64,000 bases of DNA. Source: JADGRF01 sp035274465 (lineage in GTDB: Bacteria; Myxococcota_A; Polyangia; Polyangiales; JAFGIB01). The notes beneath the pieces are model-generated. The model worked only from the letters and a program-made list of their open reading frames with translations, did not search any database and was not told where the DNA came from. The position numbers were made by a program, and so were the translations under genes. Of the stretch, positions 44,391-52,594 are shown in pieces (position 1 is the stretch's first letter; each line of letters opens with the position of its first letter). The DNA lies in assembly GCA_035274465.1 (NCBI GenBank), contig DATEOF010000468.1:19347-83346 (forward strand), written 5' to 3'.

Positions 44391-45005
44391 CTACGGGCGG
44401 GGATACGCGGGTAGGACTCTCGACCAGCTTCCCGCTCCGCGAGACACGGGCGTCGACGCGTCGGTTCGAGCGTCGTGTGGCCGCTCGATGAAGAGAAGTC
44501 CGGAGCCGAGCTCGAGGCCCATGGTGCCGACCAAGCTCAGCTCCTCCTCGCCGCGGAATTCATCCGGAACACTTCCCGTGACTGACGCGAGCGGCGTCGT
44601 CCCCTGAAAGCGCGCCGAATCGGAATCAGCGCGCAACGTGCCAGAGAGCTCGCCGCGCAACCGCCCGTCCATGGTCTCGATGCGCAGCGTCGCGGTCACT
44701 GACAGCGCATCGCCACAGGACGTGGCGATCACCATCGCATGCGAGGGGTCCGCACGCAGCTCGAGTGTGGCCATGCTTTGCTGCATCGCGGCGCTGCCGC
44801 TCGACCAGCTGAGCATCGCTTCGCGAGCCCCACTTGCGCGACTCGCCAGGCCGAGGGCGGTGCCGGCCGCCGTCGGTGCAGCCGCATCGACTGGCCGCGA
44901 TCCTGAGTCGATACAGATGGGCGGGACGAGCTGCCCGTCTTCTGGCTCGGAGCACGCCGTGATCGCCAAGGCGCATATCGAGAGCCATCGCAGCGCTGCC
45001 ATCAT
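44391..45005 (-). CDS. small lipoprotein, unknown function
   Basis: A 204-residue lipoprotein that starts MMAALRWLSICALAITACSE, lipobox AITAC. The mature part is beta-rich (ALSVTATLRIETMDGRLRGE, LSGTLRADSDSARF) without a known domain. ATG at 45005 or 45002; the frame stays open to 45362 but lies over the VWA gene. It begins 8 bases after the stop of the VWA lipoprotein, so the two are probably one operon. Confidence 0.6.
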   Translation of the reverse strand: MMAALRWLSICALAITACSEPEDGQLVPPICIDSGSRPVDAAAPTAAGTALGLASRASGAREAMLSWSSGSAAMQQSMATLELRADPSHAMVIATSCGDALSVTATLRIETMDGRLRGELSGTLRADSDSARFQGTTPLASVTGSVPDEFRGEEELSLVGTMGLELGSGLLFIERPHDARTDASTPVSRGAGSWSRVLPAYPRP

Positions 45006-45013
45006 CTGCACGG

Positions 45014-46162
45014 CTATAGCAAGACCACCGCTTCGCACGGGAAGTCGATGAACACTTTCTTGGTCTCGGGTCGCTTGAGGCGCTTGCAGGAGGCGCCCAG
45101 CAGCTCGAGTTGTGTTTCGCTGTTCATGCGGTAGCCATCGTCGCCGCCATAGGGCACGCGTTGACCGTCGACCTCCACGATGCCTTGGCTGGCGAGCATG
45201 AGGTTGATCTTGACCTTGCCCTGCAGGTCGAACACGCAGCTCCGAACACCTGCGATGGTGTCCGAGAGCGCTTTGACGAGCGCGGCGCGATCGTTGACGT
45301 TGGGCTCGAAGTAGGGCGCGTTGCCGCTGGTCGGGCTGTACGTGGCCATGCTGTTCGGGCACTGGTAGTGCACGGCCATTTGGCGGTCCTCGACCGGTTG
45401 GCCGGTGCCCGCGTTCGCCACGTCGCCCAGGTGCGCGCGGTCGACTTCGCCGCCGACGCTGAAGATGAAGGTGCCGATGCCCTGCGCGTAGGCCGCCTGG
45501 GCCGCAGCCACCACCGCGTCGCGCGAGCAGGTGACGTTCGGATCGTCGCAGAAGTCGGGCTCACCGTCGGTGACGAGCACGATGAACTTGGGGCTGTTCT
45601 TCGGCTCTTTCAGCAAGGTCTTGGAGACTTCCTGGATCGCGAGCGAGGTGGGTGTCTCGCCCTTGAACTCCGGCTTCGCGATCGCGTCGTACGCGCGCTT
45701 GATCGCAGCGTAGTTAAGCTCAGCGAGCGGCACGACCGTGGTCAGCTGCGGGCACATCATGCCCTGCGCGCCGGTGTAGCTCGAGAAGCCGAAGTGGATG
45801 TCCTTCTGGAGCTGCTCGATCACCGCGAGCACGCCGTCTTTGAGCGGGTTCCAGAACGACCGCTCGAACATGCTGCTGGAGCGGTCGACCAACACGAACA
45901 CCGAGGGAATCTGGGGCGCGAACTCGATCTCGACCTTGTTGCAGTCGTCCATGGCCGGAACGGGGTTCTTGATCGGCTGGATGGGTTGTACCGGGTTGTC
46001 GGCGCCCACGATGGGCCCGGACGGAGCGGTCCCGGCGGACCCGGACCCGGTGGGTGCCGATCGTCCGGCCTCCGCGCTGCTTCCGGCGGGGGGCCTGGCT
46101 TCCGGGGTCGTTCCACAGGCTGCCAGGGCCACGCAGAGGGACACGGTGAGCGCTTGCCTCAT
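45014..46162 (-). CDS. VWA-domain lipoprotein
   Basis: A 382-residue lipoprotein (lipobox ALAAC, Cys16) with a Gly/Pro/Ser linker, then a von Willebrand factor A domain. The metal-ion-dependent adhesion site begins VFVLVDRSSSMFE near residue 93 (DxSxS), with a conserved Thr in GETPTSLAI and the Asp block VLVTDGEPDFC later. The domain binds proteins through a divalent cation and the protein probably acts at the cell surface. Extra Cys residues (CDDPNVTCS) look like a surface-exposed disulfide. Just upstream lies the ABC transporter pair on the same strand; a 33-base gap makes co-transcription possible but unproven. Confidence 0.85.
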   Translation of the reverse strand: MRQALTVSLCVALAACGTTPEARPPAGSSAEAGRSAPTGSGSAGTAPSGPIVGADNPVQPIQPIKNPVPAMDDCNKVEIEFAPQIPSVFVLVDRSSSMFERSFWNPLKDGVLAVIEQLQKDIHFGFSSYTGAQGMMCPQLTTVVPLAELNYAAIKRAYDAIAKPEFKGETPTSLAIQEVSKTLLKEPKNSPKFIVLVTDGEPDFCDDPNVTCSRDAVVAAAQAAYAQGIGTFIFSVGGEVDRAHLGDVANAGTGQPVEDRQMAVHYQCPNSMATYSPTSGNAPYFEPNVNDRAALVKALSDTIAGVRSCVFDLQGKVKINLMLASQGIVEVDGQRVPYGGDDGYRMNSETQLELLGASCKRLKRPETKKVFIDFPCEAVVLL

Positions 46163-46195
46163 CCCAACTAAGGGGCTCCGGGGCGCTCGATCGGG

Positions 46196-46957
46196 TCAAG
46201 CTTTCAGCTTGTAGCCAGTCTTGAAAATCCAGCTTATCAGCACCACGCACACGAGCAGCACGCAGAGCGTGATGCCCAGGCTGACGCCGATGCTCACGTC
46301 GGACACCCCGTAGAACGCCCAGCGAAAGCCGCTGATCAAGTACACCACGGGGTTGAACAGCGTGATCTGCTGCCACACCGGCGGCAGCATCTTGACCGAG
46401 TAGAAGCTGCCGCCGAGGAACGTCAGCGGCGTGATGATCAGCGCCGGGATGATCTGCAGCTTCTCGAAGCCGTCCGCCCAGACCCCCATGATGAAGCCGA
46501 ACAGGCTGAACGTGACCGCGATCAACACCAGGAAGCCGACCATCCACAGCGGGTGTTCGATGTGGAACGGCACGAACAGGCGCGCGGTAGCCAGCATCAA
46601 CAGCCCCAGGATCACCGACTTGGTCGCTGCTGCGCCCACGTAGCCGAGCACGATCTCGAGGTACGAGATCGGTGCGGACAAGATCTGATAGATCGTGCCG
46701 GTGAACTTCGGCATGTAGATGCCGAACGAGGCGTTCGAGATGCTCTCGGTCATCAACGAGAGCAGGATCAACCCCGGGATGATGTAGGCGCCGTAGCTGA
46801 CTCCGTCGATCTCGACCATGCGGCTGCCGATCGCCCCGCCGAAGACCACGAAGTAGAGCGAGGTCGAGATCACCGGCGACAGGATGCTCTGCACCAGCGT
46901 GCGCGCGGTGCGGGCGAGCTCGAAGGTGTAGATGGCGCGGATGGCGTGGATGTTCAT
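46196..46957 (-). CDS. ABC-2 type transporter permease
   Basis: A 253-residue inner-membrane protein with six helices of the ABC2_membrane fold; SPVISTSLYFVVFGGAIGSR is the first core block and ADGFEKLQIIPALIITPLTF is the family-typical segment before helix 5. ATG at 46957 overlaps the stop of the ATPase gene by 4 bases, and the frame open to 47362 belongs to the ATPase strand. Together with the ATPase it forms an exporter of unknown substrate (drug-, lipid- or polysaccharide-type). Confidence 0.9.
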   Translation of the reverse strand: MNIHAIRAIYTFELARTARTLVQSILSPVISTSLYFVVFGGAIGSRMVEIDGVSYGAYIIPGLILLSLMTESISNASFGIYMPKFTGTIYQILSAPISYLEIVLGYVGAAATKSVILGLLMLATARLFVPFHIEHPLWMVGFLVLIAVTFSLFGFIMGVWADGFEKLQIIPALIITPLTFLGGSFYSVKMLPPVWQQITLFNPVVYLISGFRWAFYGVSDVSIGVSLGITLCVLLVCVVLISWIFKTGYKLKA

Positions 46958-47880
46958 GCGTCCGACCTCACCAGGTTGACGAAGATGTCTTCGAGCGAGC
47001 TCTCGGTGGTGTGCAAGTCCTTGAAGTCGATGCCGAGGTCGTTCAGCTGGCGCAACAGCACCGCGATGCCCGTGCTCTCGGCGTGGCTGTCGAACTCGTA
47101 CGTCAGCGAGCTTCCGTCGGCGGACAGCTGCAAATTCTTGTCGGATAGCTCGCGCGGGACTTCCTTCAGCGGATTCTGCAGGTTCAGCGTGAGCTGCTTG
47201 CGGCCGAGCTTGCGCATGAGCTCGGTCTTGTCCTCCACCAGGATGATCGAGCCCTTGCTGATTACGCCGACGCGGTCGGCCATCTCTTCGGCTTCTTCGA
47301 TGTAGTGCGTGGTCAGGATGATCGTGACGCCGCTCTCGCGCAGCTCGCGGACCATCTGCCACATGTCGCGCCGCAGCTCGACGTCCACGCCGGCGGTCGG
47401 CTCGTCCAGGAACAGGATCTTGGGCTCGTGCGCGAGCGCCTTGGCGATCAGCACGCGACGCTTCATGCCGCCGGACAGCGTCATGATCACGTCGTCTTTC
47501 TTCTCCCAGAGCGACAGCGCGCGCAGTATGCGCTCGAGGTGCTGCGGGTTGGGCGGCTTGCCGAACAGGCCGCGGCTGAACTTGACCGTGGTCCAGACGC
47601 TCTCGAACGCGTCGGTCGCCAGCTCCTGCGGCACCAGGCCGATCTTGGCGCGCGCGCGCCGGTACTCGCGCAGGATGTCGTGGCCGTCCACGGTCACGCT
47701 GCCCGAGCTGGGCGTGACGATGCCGCAGATCACGTTGATCAACGTGGTCTTGCCTGCGCCGTTCGGCCCGAGCAGCGCGAAGATCTCGCCGCGCTCGATC
47801 TCGAGGCTCACGTCCGAGAGCGCGCGGAAGCCCGAGCCGTAGACCTTGGACAGGTTCTTGACCGTGATGATCGGTGCCAC
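46954..47880 (-). CDS. ABC transporter ATP-binding protein
   Basis: A 308-residue ATPase. Walker A is GPNGAGKTTLIN near residue 39, the signature motif is LSGGMKRR near 138, Walker B is ILFLDEPTAGVD near 160, and TTHYIEEAEEMADRV carries the switch His. The start is GTG at 47880 and the protein opens APIITVKNLSKVYGSG. The C-terminal extension after residue 220 is typical of ABC-2 exporters of the NodI/CcmA-like group. Translationally coupled to the permease by a 4-base overlap. Confidence 0.93.
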   Translation of the reverse strand: MAPIITVKNLSKVYGSGFRALSDVSLEIERGEIFALLGPNGAGKTTLINVICGIVTPSSGSVTVDGHDILREYRRARAKIGLVPQELATDAFESVWTTVKFSRGLFGKPPNPQHLERILRALSLWEKKDDVIMTLSGGMKRRVLIAKALAHEPKILFLDEPTAGVDVELRRDMWQMVRELRESGVTIILTTHYIEEAEEMADRVGVISKGSIILVEDKTELMRKLGRKQLTLNLQNPLKEVPRELSDKNLQLSADGSSLTYEFDSHAESTGIAVLLRQLNDLGIDFKDLHTTESSLEDIFVNLVRSDA

Positions 47881-47913
47881 GCCGAGCGCGCTAGCAAGAT
47901 TCGCGCGGGGCTG

Positions 47914-49338
47914 TCAACCCAAGCGGGTGCGGCGGGCATCCAAGATCTTCGCGAACGAGCGTAAGCCGAACTCCTCCTGCGTCAAGCCTGTCTGCGCGAT
48001 TTCTTCCAGATCGATCGCTCCGCAGTTGCGCGCGCGCAGGAAGTAGTTGAGCAGGCCTTGCCCCGTGGCTGCGTCGTCGAACACGTCGCCCACCAGCGTG
48101 GCTTGGGCAGCCTTCTCGATGAAGTTGCGCAAGCGCTCGGCTGCCTGCGCGAAGCCCTCGAGGAAGAACGCGTAGCAACCGGCGTAGCGCACCGGCAGCT
48201 GGCCCGGGTGCAGATCCCAGCCCTGATAGAACCCGCCCGTCAGCGAGTGGCGGATGTGTTTGTGCGCGAGCTGCCAGGCGCCGTGCACCACCGCGCGGTT
48301 CTCGGCCAACTCCTCGGGCGCGAGCTCGGCGGCCTTGTGCGGGCCCACCGGCATGACATTGGTCGCGCCGTCCGAGAGGAAGATGCCCGTGTTGGCGTAG
48401 GCCAGCATCATCATGCCCTTGGCCAGGTCACACCAGGGATGCGCCATGGTCTGGTACGCGGCCGTGATGTTGCACGATGCCGTGAAGTCGTAGGTGCCGA
48501 AGTGCGCCGCGACGCAGCGACCCTCGCAGGCTTGCAAGAACTCCGGCAGCGGAGAGCGGCCGTGCAAGCCGAGCAGCGCCTGCGTGACCTCGATCATCAT
48601 CTCCATGCGCAGCGTGCCGGCAACGAGGCCGTGACGTGTCTCCAACAGCTCGAACAGCCGCACCAGGCAGCTGGCCTGCTCCGGCACGGTGATCTTGGGC
48701 AGGGTCACGACGAAGTTCTCGGGCAGCTTGCCGCCGGTCTGTTCCAGTAACGTGCCGAGGAACAGCTCGAGCGTGCGCGCACCGCGCTTCTTCCATTCTT
48801 CGCCGAACGACTTGATGCGGATGCCGAGGAACGGCGGAAGCGAAGCCTCGGTCATGCCCAGCGCGACCTCGCGCGCGGCTGCCTGCGCGGTCGCATCTTC
48901 CTCGGCGTCCGGGCGTGCGCCGAAACCGTCCTCGAAGTCGATGCGAAAGTCTTCCACCGGCTCGCGCGTGAGCTTGGCGCGCACGCGCTCGTAGACCGTG
49001 AACGCCAGCCACGCCGCGGGATCGTTGCCGCGCAGAGCGGCGGGGTCTTGCTCGAACTCGCTGTGTAGCTCGCGCAGCGCGCTCGTCTTCAGCGCCTCGG
49101 CCGGCACGAAGCCCACGCCGCGCGCGAACTCGAACGCGTCTGCGCCGTAGGCAGCCATGTGGCGCAGCGCCAGCTCGCCCAGGCGCTGCGTGGTGTCCGC
49201 CTTGTACAGCTGCGCGCCGCCGTAGACCGTGTGGACCGGCTGGCGGTGCGGGCGGTCGCCGGGGTAGTGCCGCATGAACGCGCGGTTGGCCACGCCGAGA
49301 GCTTCCAGATGCGATTTGGCTTCGTCGACCAGACTCAT
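47914..49338 (-). CDS. DUF6986-type HpcH/citrate-lyase-like TIM-barrel protein
   Basis: A 474-residue cytoplasmic protein. It shows citrate-lyase/aldolase-like barrel signatures: RIDFEDGFG (132-140, as in the ED motif of the family), LGIRIKSF near 171, VTLPKI near 211, RMEMMIEVTQAL (244-255) with the metal-ligand Glu, and HFGTYDFTA (279-287). I read it as the DUF6986 group, which I associate with PEP/citrate-lyase-like enzymes; specificity is unknown. It sits 7 bases after the 5-hydroxyisourate hydrolase gene, so it is the last gene of the urate catabolic operon and may act on the glyoxylate end of the pathway. GAGG at proper spacing supports the ATG. Confidence 0.75.
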   Translation of the reverse strand: MSLVDEAKSHLEALGVANRAFMRHYPGDRPHRQPVHTVYGGAQLYKADTTQRLGELALRHMAAYGADAFEFARGVGFVPAEALKTSALRELHSEFEQDPAALRGNDPAAWLAFTVYERVRAKLTREPVEDFRIDFEDGFGARPDAEEDATAQAAAREVALGMTEASLPPFLGIRIKSFGEEWKKRGARTLELFLGTLLEQTGGKLPENFVVTLPKITVPEQASCLVRLFELLETRHGLVAGTLRMEMMIEVTQALLGLHGRSPLPEFLQACEGRCVAAHFGTYDFTASCNITAAYQTMAHPWCDLAKGMMMLAYANTGIFLSDGATNVMPVGPHKAAELAPEELAENRAVVHGAWQLAHKHIRHSLTGGFYQGWDLHPGQLPVRYAGCYAFFLEGFAQAAERLRNFIEKAAQATLVGDVFDDAATGQGLLNYFLRARNCGAIDLEEIAQTGLTQEEFGLRSFAKILDARRTRLG

Positions 49339-49345
49339 GGCGACC

Positions 49346-49684
49346 TCAACTGCCGCGGTACGTCGTGTACCCGAACGGACTGAGCAACAGCGGGATGTGA
49401 TAGTGCTCGGTCTCGGCTTCGATCGCGAACACGATCTCGACCTGTGGGTAGAACACGGCTTGACCCGTGGCTCGCAGGTAGCTGCCCGTGTCGAAGATCA
49501 TGCGGTAGGTGCCGCGGACGAGCGTACCCGGTGCGAGTAGATCAGGGGCCCGACCGTCCTGGTTCGTGCTGCGTTCGGCCAGCGTCTGCCAGCCGTCTGC
49601 CGCTTGGCGCTGCAGGCGCAGCGCGAGGCCCACGGCCGGTTTGCCGAGCGCGGTGTCGAGCACGTGGGAGGTGATCGGGCTCAT
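49346..49684 (-). CDS. uraH: 5-hydroxyisourate hydrolase
   Basis: A 112-residue transthyretin-like enzyme that opens 5-hydroxyisourate to OHCU, the step after urate oxidation. The diagnostic residues are present: N-terminal TSHVLDTALGKPA with the catalytic His, RSTNQDGR, HYHIPLLLSPFGY and the C-terminal YRGS tetrapeptide that defines the family. It is the third gene of the purine operon. ATGA overlap (4 bases) with the OHCU decarboxylase. Start, length and tail all agree with the family. Confidence 0.96.
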   Translation of the reverse strand: MSPITSHVLDTALGKPAVGLALRLQRQAADGWQTLAERSTNQDGRAPDLLAPGTLVRGTYRMIFDTGSYLRATGQAVFYPQVEIVFAIEAETEHYHIPLLLSPFGYTTYRGS

Positions 49685-50196
49685 GCCGTGAGCTTCTCCA
49701 GACGCAGCTTGGTGATCTTGGCCTGTTCACCGGCGGCGATGCGCAGCTCGTTCGCCGGGTCGTTGTCGATGCGCGCGCGCAGCAGCTCGAGCATGTGCTC
49801 CGCGCTCTTGCCGGTTGCGCAGACGATGAAGATGTAGCCGAAGCGCGAGAGGTACGCGGCGTTCAGGTCGCGCAGCGCCAGCAGCGTCTCGCGCGTGGCC
49901 CCGGCGGCGCCGGCTTGTTCACTGGACGACCAACCCGCGGTGGCCGCGAACTTGCGCTCGAGCTCGCCGAGATCGGCACCGATCTGCGGGTGGTGGCTGA
50001 ACGCCTCGAGGAAGTCCGCCCGCTCGAGGCCGCTCCAGATCCGATCGGCCGCGAGCTGCAGCGCGGAGCTGCTGGCGTAGGGGCGCGCTGTCAGCATGCC
50101 CTGCACCCAGCGCCGGCTGCCGCAGCAACGCTGGAGTGCCTCGCCTGCAGCTGCTGGCGTCAGGCCGTTCAGCAGCTCGTGCGGCTCAGGCTTCAC
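49681..50196 (-). CDS. uraD: OHCU (2-oxo-4-hydroxy-4-carboxy-5-ureidoimidazoline) decarboxylase
   Basis: A 171-residue decarboxylase that produces S-allantoin. The catalytic His is in SHHPQIG (His69 from this start) and the FGYIFIVCATGKSA block follows near 120, both hallmarks of the family. I place the start at the GTG at 50196 (VKPEPHELLNGL) because it aligns with the usual family N-terminus; a GTG at 50226 would add a Cys-rich tail. It overlaps the allantoicase stop by 11 bases and the 5-hydroxyisourate hydrolase start by 4. Confidence 0.93.
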   Translation of the reverse strand: MKPEPHELLNGLTPAAAGEALQRCCGSRRWVQGMLTARPYASSSALQLAADRIWSGLERADFLEAFSHHPQIGADLGELERKFAATAGWSSSEQAGAAGATRETLLALRDLNAAYLSRFGYIFIVCATGKSAEHMLELLRARIDNDPANELRIAAGEQAKITKLRLEKLTA

Positions 50197-51211
50197 GTTG
50201 GCCCCACACCCGCAAGCGGCTGACACCGCCGTCGGGAATGATCGTCAGGCGCAGGTGCGAGGCGGTCGCCGCGGGCAGGTGCTCGAAGAAGTGCCGGGTG
50301 TGCGCGTGCAGCTTGGTCTCGGAGACCAGCGTGTGCCAGGCGCTGCTCCGGATCAGCTCGGTGGTGCGGGCGCCGGGCGCGTCGATCACCTCGATCGAGC
50401 AGCGATCCGGGAAATTGCCCTTGAAGTGGTTGGTGTCGACCTCGACCACCTGCGCGCGGCCGCGCGCGGCGAGCTGCACGATGATCCAATCGCGGTTCGG
50501 GTTGCGGCTGCGGCGGGTCTCCCAGCCTCCGCCCATGTTGGTGGCGCGCCAGGGCAAGAGCAGGTTGTTCATCGGCCCGAAGTGCGCGTCGGAGCAGGCG
50601 AGGGCCACGGCGCCGTTGGTCAGCGCGGCCAGGTCCACGGCGCCTGCGGCCACGTGACTTCGCGTCTCGTCGTCGAGCACCGGTGGCGTCCAATCCGGCA
50701 CGACCTTGCCGTAGGCGCGAAAGCGCGCCACGCCGCCGTCCGGAAAGATGTTCAGGCGCAGATGCGTGTACGGCCCGGGATCATCGGCGGCGAACAGGTT
50801 CTGAGAGTTGGGCCGCAGCGGCACCTGGCCCAGCAGCTCGCTCCAGCTCGCAGCTGTCAGCTGCTCGAGCGTGGCGCCCTTGTCGGCTCGAAGCCCGTCG
50901 ACCGAGGCGAACTGTGGGTGATTGCCCGAGAAGTGGTGGGTGTCGATGTCCAGGCCGAGCACGCGGCCGGCAGCCCCCAGCGACAGCACGCACCAGTCGT
51001 AGCCCTCCACGCGCTTGCGCCTGCTCTCCCAGCCGTCCATCCACTTGCCGCGCTCGGTGAACTTGTCGGCGATGAAGACGCCGCGGCCGGGTTGGATCAG
51101 GTTGTCGACGCCGGCGAAGAAGTCGTCGCTGGTACCGAGCGCCCGCCCCCCCAGCTCTGCGGCGGCCAGGTCCACGAGTCCGGTGAAGCTAGCGGCGGCG
51201 GGTTCGTTCAT
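50186..51211 (-). CDS. alc: allantoicase
   Basis: A 341-residue enzyme that hydrolyses allantoate to ureidoglycolate and urea. It is made of two homologous halves, each with the family block: DTHHFSGNHPQFASVDG in the first and DTNHFKGNFPDRCSIEV in the second. DDFFAGVDNLIQPGRGVFI starts the first half. GGAGAG five bases before the ATG at 51211 favours it over the ATG at 51223. It is the first gene of the operon alc-uraD-uraH-DUF6986. Allantoinase and uricase, needed before it, are not in this window. Confidence 0.95.
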   Translation of the reverse strand: MNEPAAASFTGLVDLAAAELGGRALGTSDDFFAGVDNLIQPGRGVFIADKFTERGKWMDGWESRRKRVEGYDWCVLSLGAAGRVLGLDIDTHHFSGNHPQFASVDGLRADKGATLEQLTAASWSELLGQVPLRPNSQNLFAADDPGPYTHLRLNIFPDGGVARFRAYGKVVPDWTPPVLDDETRSHVAAGAVDLAALTNGAVALACSDAHFGPMNNLLLPWRATNMGGGWETRRSRNPNRDWIIVQLAARGRAQVVEVDTNHFKGNFPDRCSIEVIDAPGARTTELIRSSAWHTLVSETKLHAHTRHFFEHLPAATASHLRLTIIPDGGVSRLRVWGQREA

Positions 51212-51311
51212 CGCGCTCTCCATGCCGGCGAAGCCGCCGAATGTCGCGACAGAATAGCGGCGAAACCGCGCCGGAGGAACGCCCGTGCGCGGTTCGCCCG
51301 CGGCTACCCGC

Positions 51312-52385
51312 TCAGAACTGGAACTGGCCGAACGAGTTGAGGTCCTTGCAGGCCTGCACGACGCGCGCCGCGAGCCCCTTCTCGCCCAGGTGTAGCCAGT
51401 TGCGCGGATCGATGAACTTCTTGTTGGGCTTGTCCGGGCCTTCCGGGTTGCCGAGCTGCGAGCGCAGGTAGAGGTTCTTCTCGTCCATGTACTGCTTGAT
51501 CGGCTGCAGGAACGCCCACTGCGTGTCGGTGTCGATGTTCATCTTCACCACGCCGTAGGAGACCGCTTCCTTGATTTCCTCCTGCGAGGAGCCCGAGCCG
51601 CCGTGGAACACGAAGTCGACGGGCTGCGCCTTCGTCTTGCGCTCGGCCTGGATGAACAGCTGACTGTTCTTCAAGATCGCCGGCGTCAGCTTCACGTTGC
51701 CGGGCGCGTATACGCCGTGCGTGTTGCCGAACGAGGCGGCCACGGTGAACTGCCCGATGGGTGTGAGCGCATCGTAGGCGGCCAACACGTCCGCGGGCTG
51801 CGTGTACAGCTTGGAGTTGTCCATGCCGGAGTTGTCGACGCCGTCTTCTTCGCCGCCGGTCACGCCCAGCTCGATCTCGAGCGTCATGTCGATGCGCGCC
51901 ATGCGCTGCAGATACTTGCGACAGAGCTCGAGGTTCTGGGCCAGCGGCTCCTCCGAGAGGTCCAGCATGTGCGAGCTGAACAGCGGCACGCCGTAGGTCT
52001 CGAAGTGCTTCTCCCCCGCGTCGAGCATCCCGTCGACCCAGGGCAGCAGCTTCTTGGCGCAGTGGTCGGAGTGCAGCACCACGGGCACGCCGTAGGCCGC
52101 AGCCAGGAGCCGCACGTGCTGCGCGCCGGCGATCGAGCCGGTGATCGACGCCAGGTGCGCGGAGTTGTCCACGAACTTGCCGGCGTTGAACTGACCTCCG
52201 CCGTGCGAGTACTGGATGATGACCGGCGATTGGGCCTGCTTTGCGGCGGCCATCACGGCGTTGGCCGAGTGACTGCCGATCACGTTGACCGCGGGCAAGG
52301 CGCACTGCGTGCTTTTGCAGTAATCGAACAGCTCACGCAGCTTTTTGCCCGTGATCACGCCGGGCTCGAGCTTGAGTTTGGCCAT
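51312..52385 (-). CDS. fbaA: class II fructose-bisphosphate aldolase
   Basis: A 357-residue zinc-dependent aldolase of the class IIA (E. coli FbaA-like) group, cleaving fructose 1,6-bisphosphate. PAVNVIGSHSANAVM opens the barrel, HSDHCAKK (Asp107/His108 proton donor and zinc ligand) follows, then ELGVTGGEEDGVDN, VFHGGSGSSQEEI with the zinc His, and KMNIDTDTQWAF for phosphate binding. AGGAG at good spacing supports the ATG at 52385. The upstream region carries a 10-base perfect inverted repeat. The purine operon starts 100 bases downstream on the same strand, but a shared transcript is not established. Confidence 0.95.
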   Translation of the reverse strand: MAKLKLEPGVITGKKLRELFDYCKSTQCALPAVNVIGSHSANAVMAAAKQAQSPVIIQYSHGGGQFNAGKFVDNSAHLASITGSIAGAQHVRLLAAAYGVPVVLHSDHCAKKLLPWVDGMLDAGEKHFETYGVPLFSSHMLDLSEEPLAQNLELCRKYLQRMARIDMTLEIELGVTGGEEDGVDNSGMDNSKLYTQPADVLAAYDALTPIGQFTVAASFGNTHGVYAPGNVKLTPAILKNSQLFIQAERKTKAQPVDFVFHGGSGSSQEEIKEAVSYGVVKMNIDTDTQWAFLQPIKQYMDEKNLYLRSQLGNPEGPDKPNKKFIDPRNWLHLGEKGLAARVVQACKDLNSFGQFQF

Positions 52386-52424
52386 GGGTGTCTCCTGAGG
52401 AATTTGGCTGTACCCGATTCAGAG

Positions 52425-52469
52425 CGGGAAACAAGAGCATTCTGGGCCTACCCCGAGCGTTGTTTCCCG
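52425..52469. promoter_or_regulatory. inverted repeat upstream of fbaA, possible operator
   Basis: CGGGAAACAA (52425-52434) and TTGTTTCCCG (52460-52469) are perfect inverted copies 25 bases apart, 40-84 bases upstream of the aldolase ATG. The palindrome is too widely spaced for an efficient terminator and is better explained as two half-sites for a dimeric regulator. Confidence 0.55.
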
Positions 52470-52594
52470 ACGTGTGGGTCCTGTGAAACCGAGCAGTAAC
52501 ACTGGTTAATGCCGCTGGGGTCACAGCCGAGGTTCGTGGGCCCTGAGTACCACGCTCCGCCTGGATTGGGGGGACCCATCGGCTCGGGACGCGC

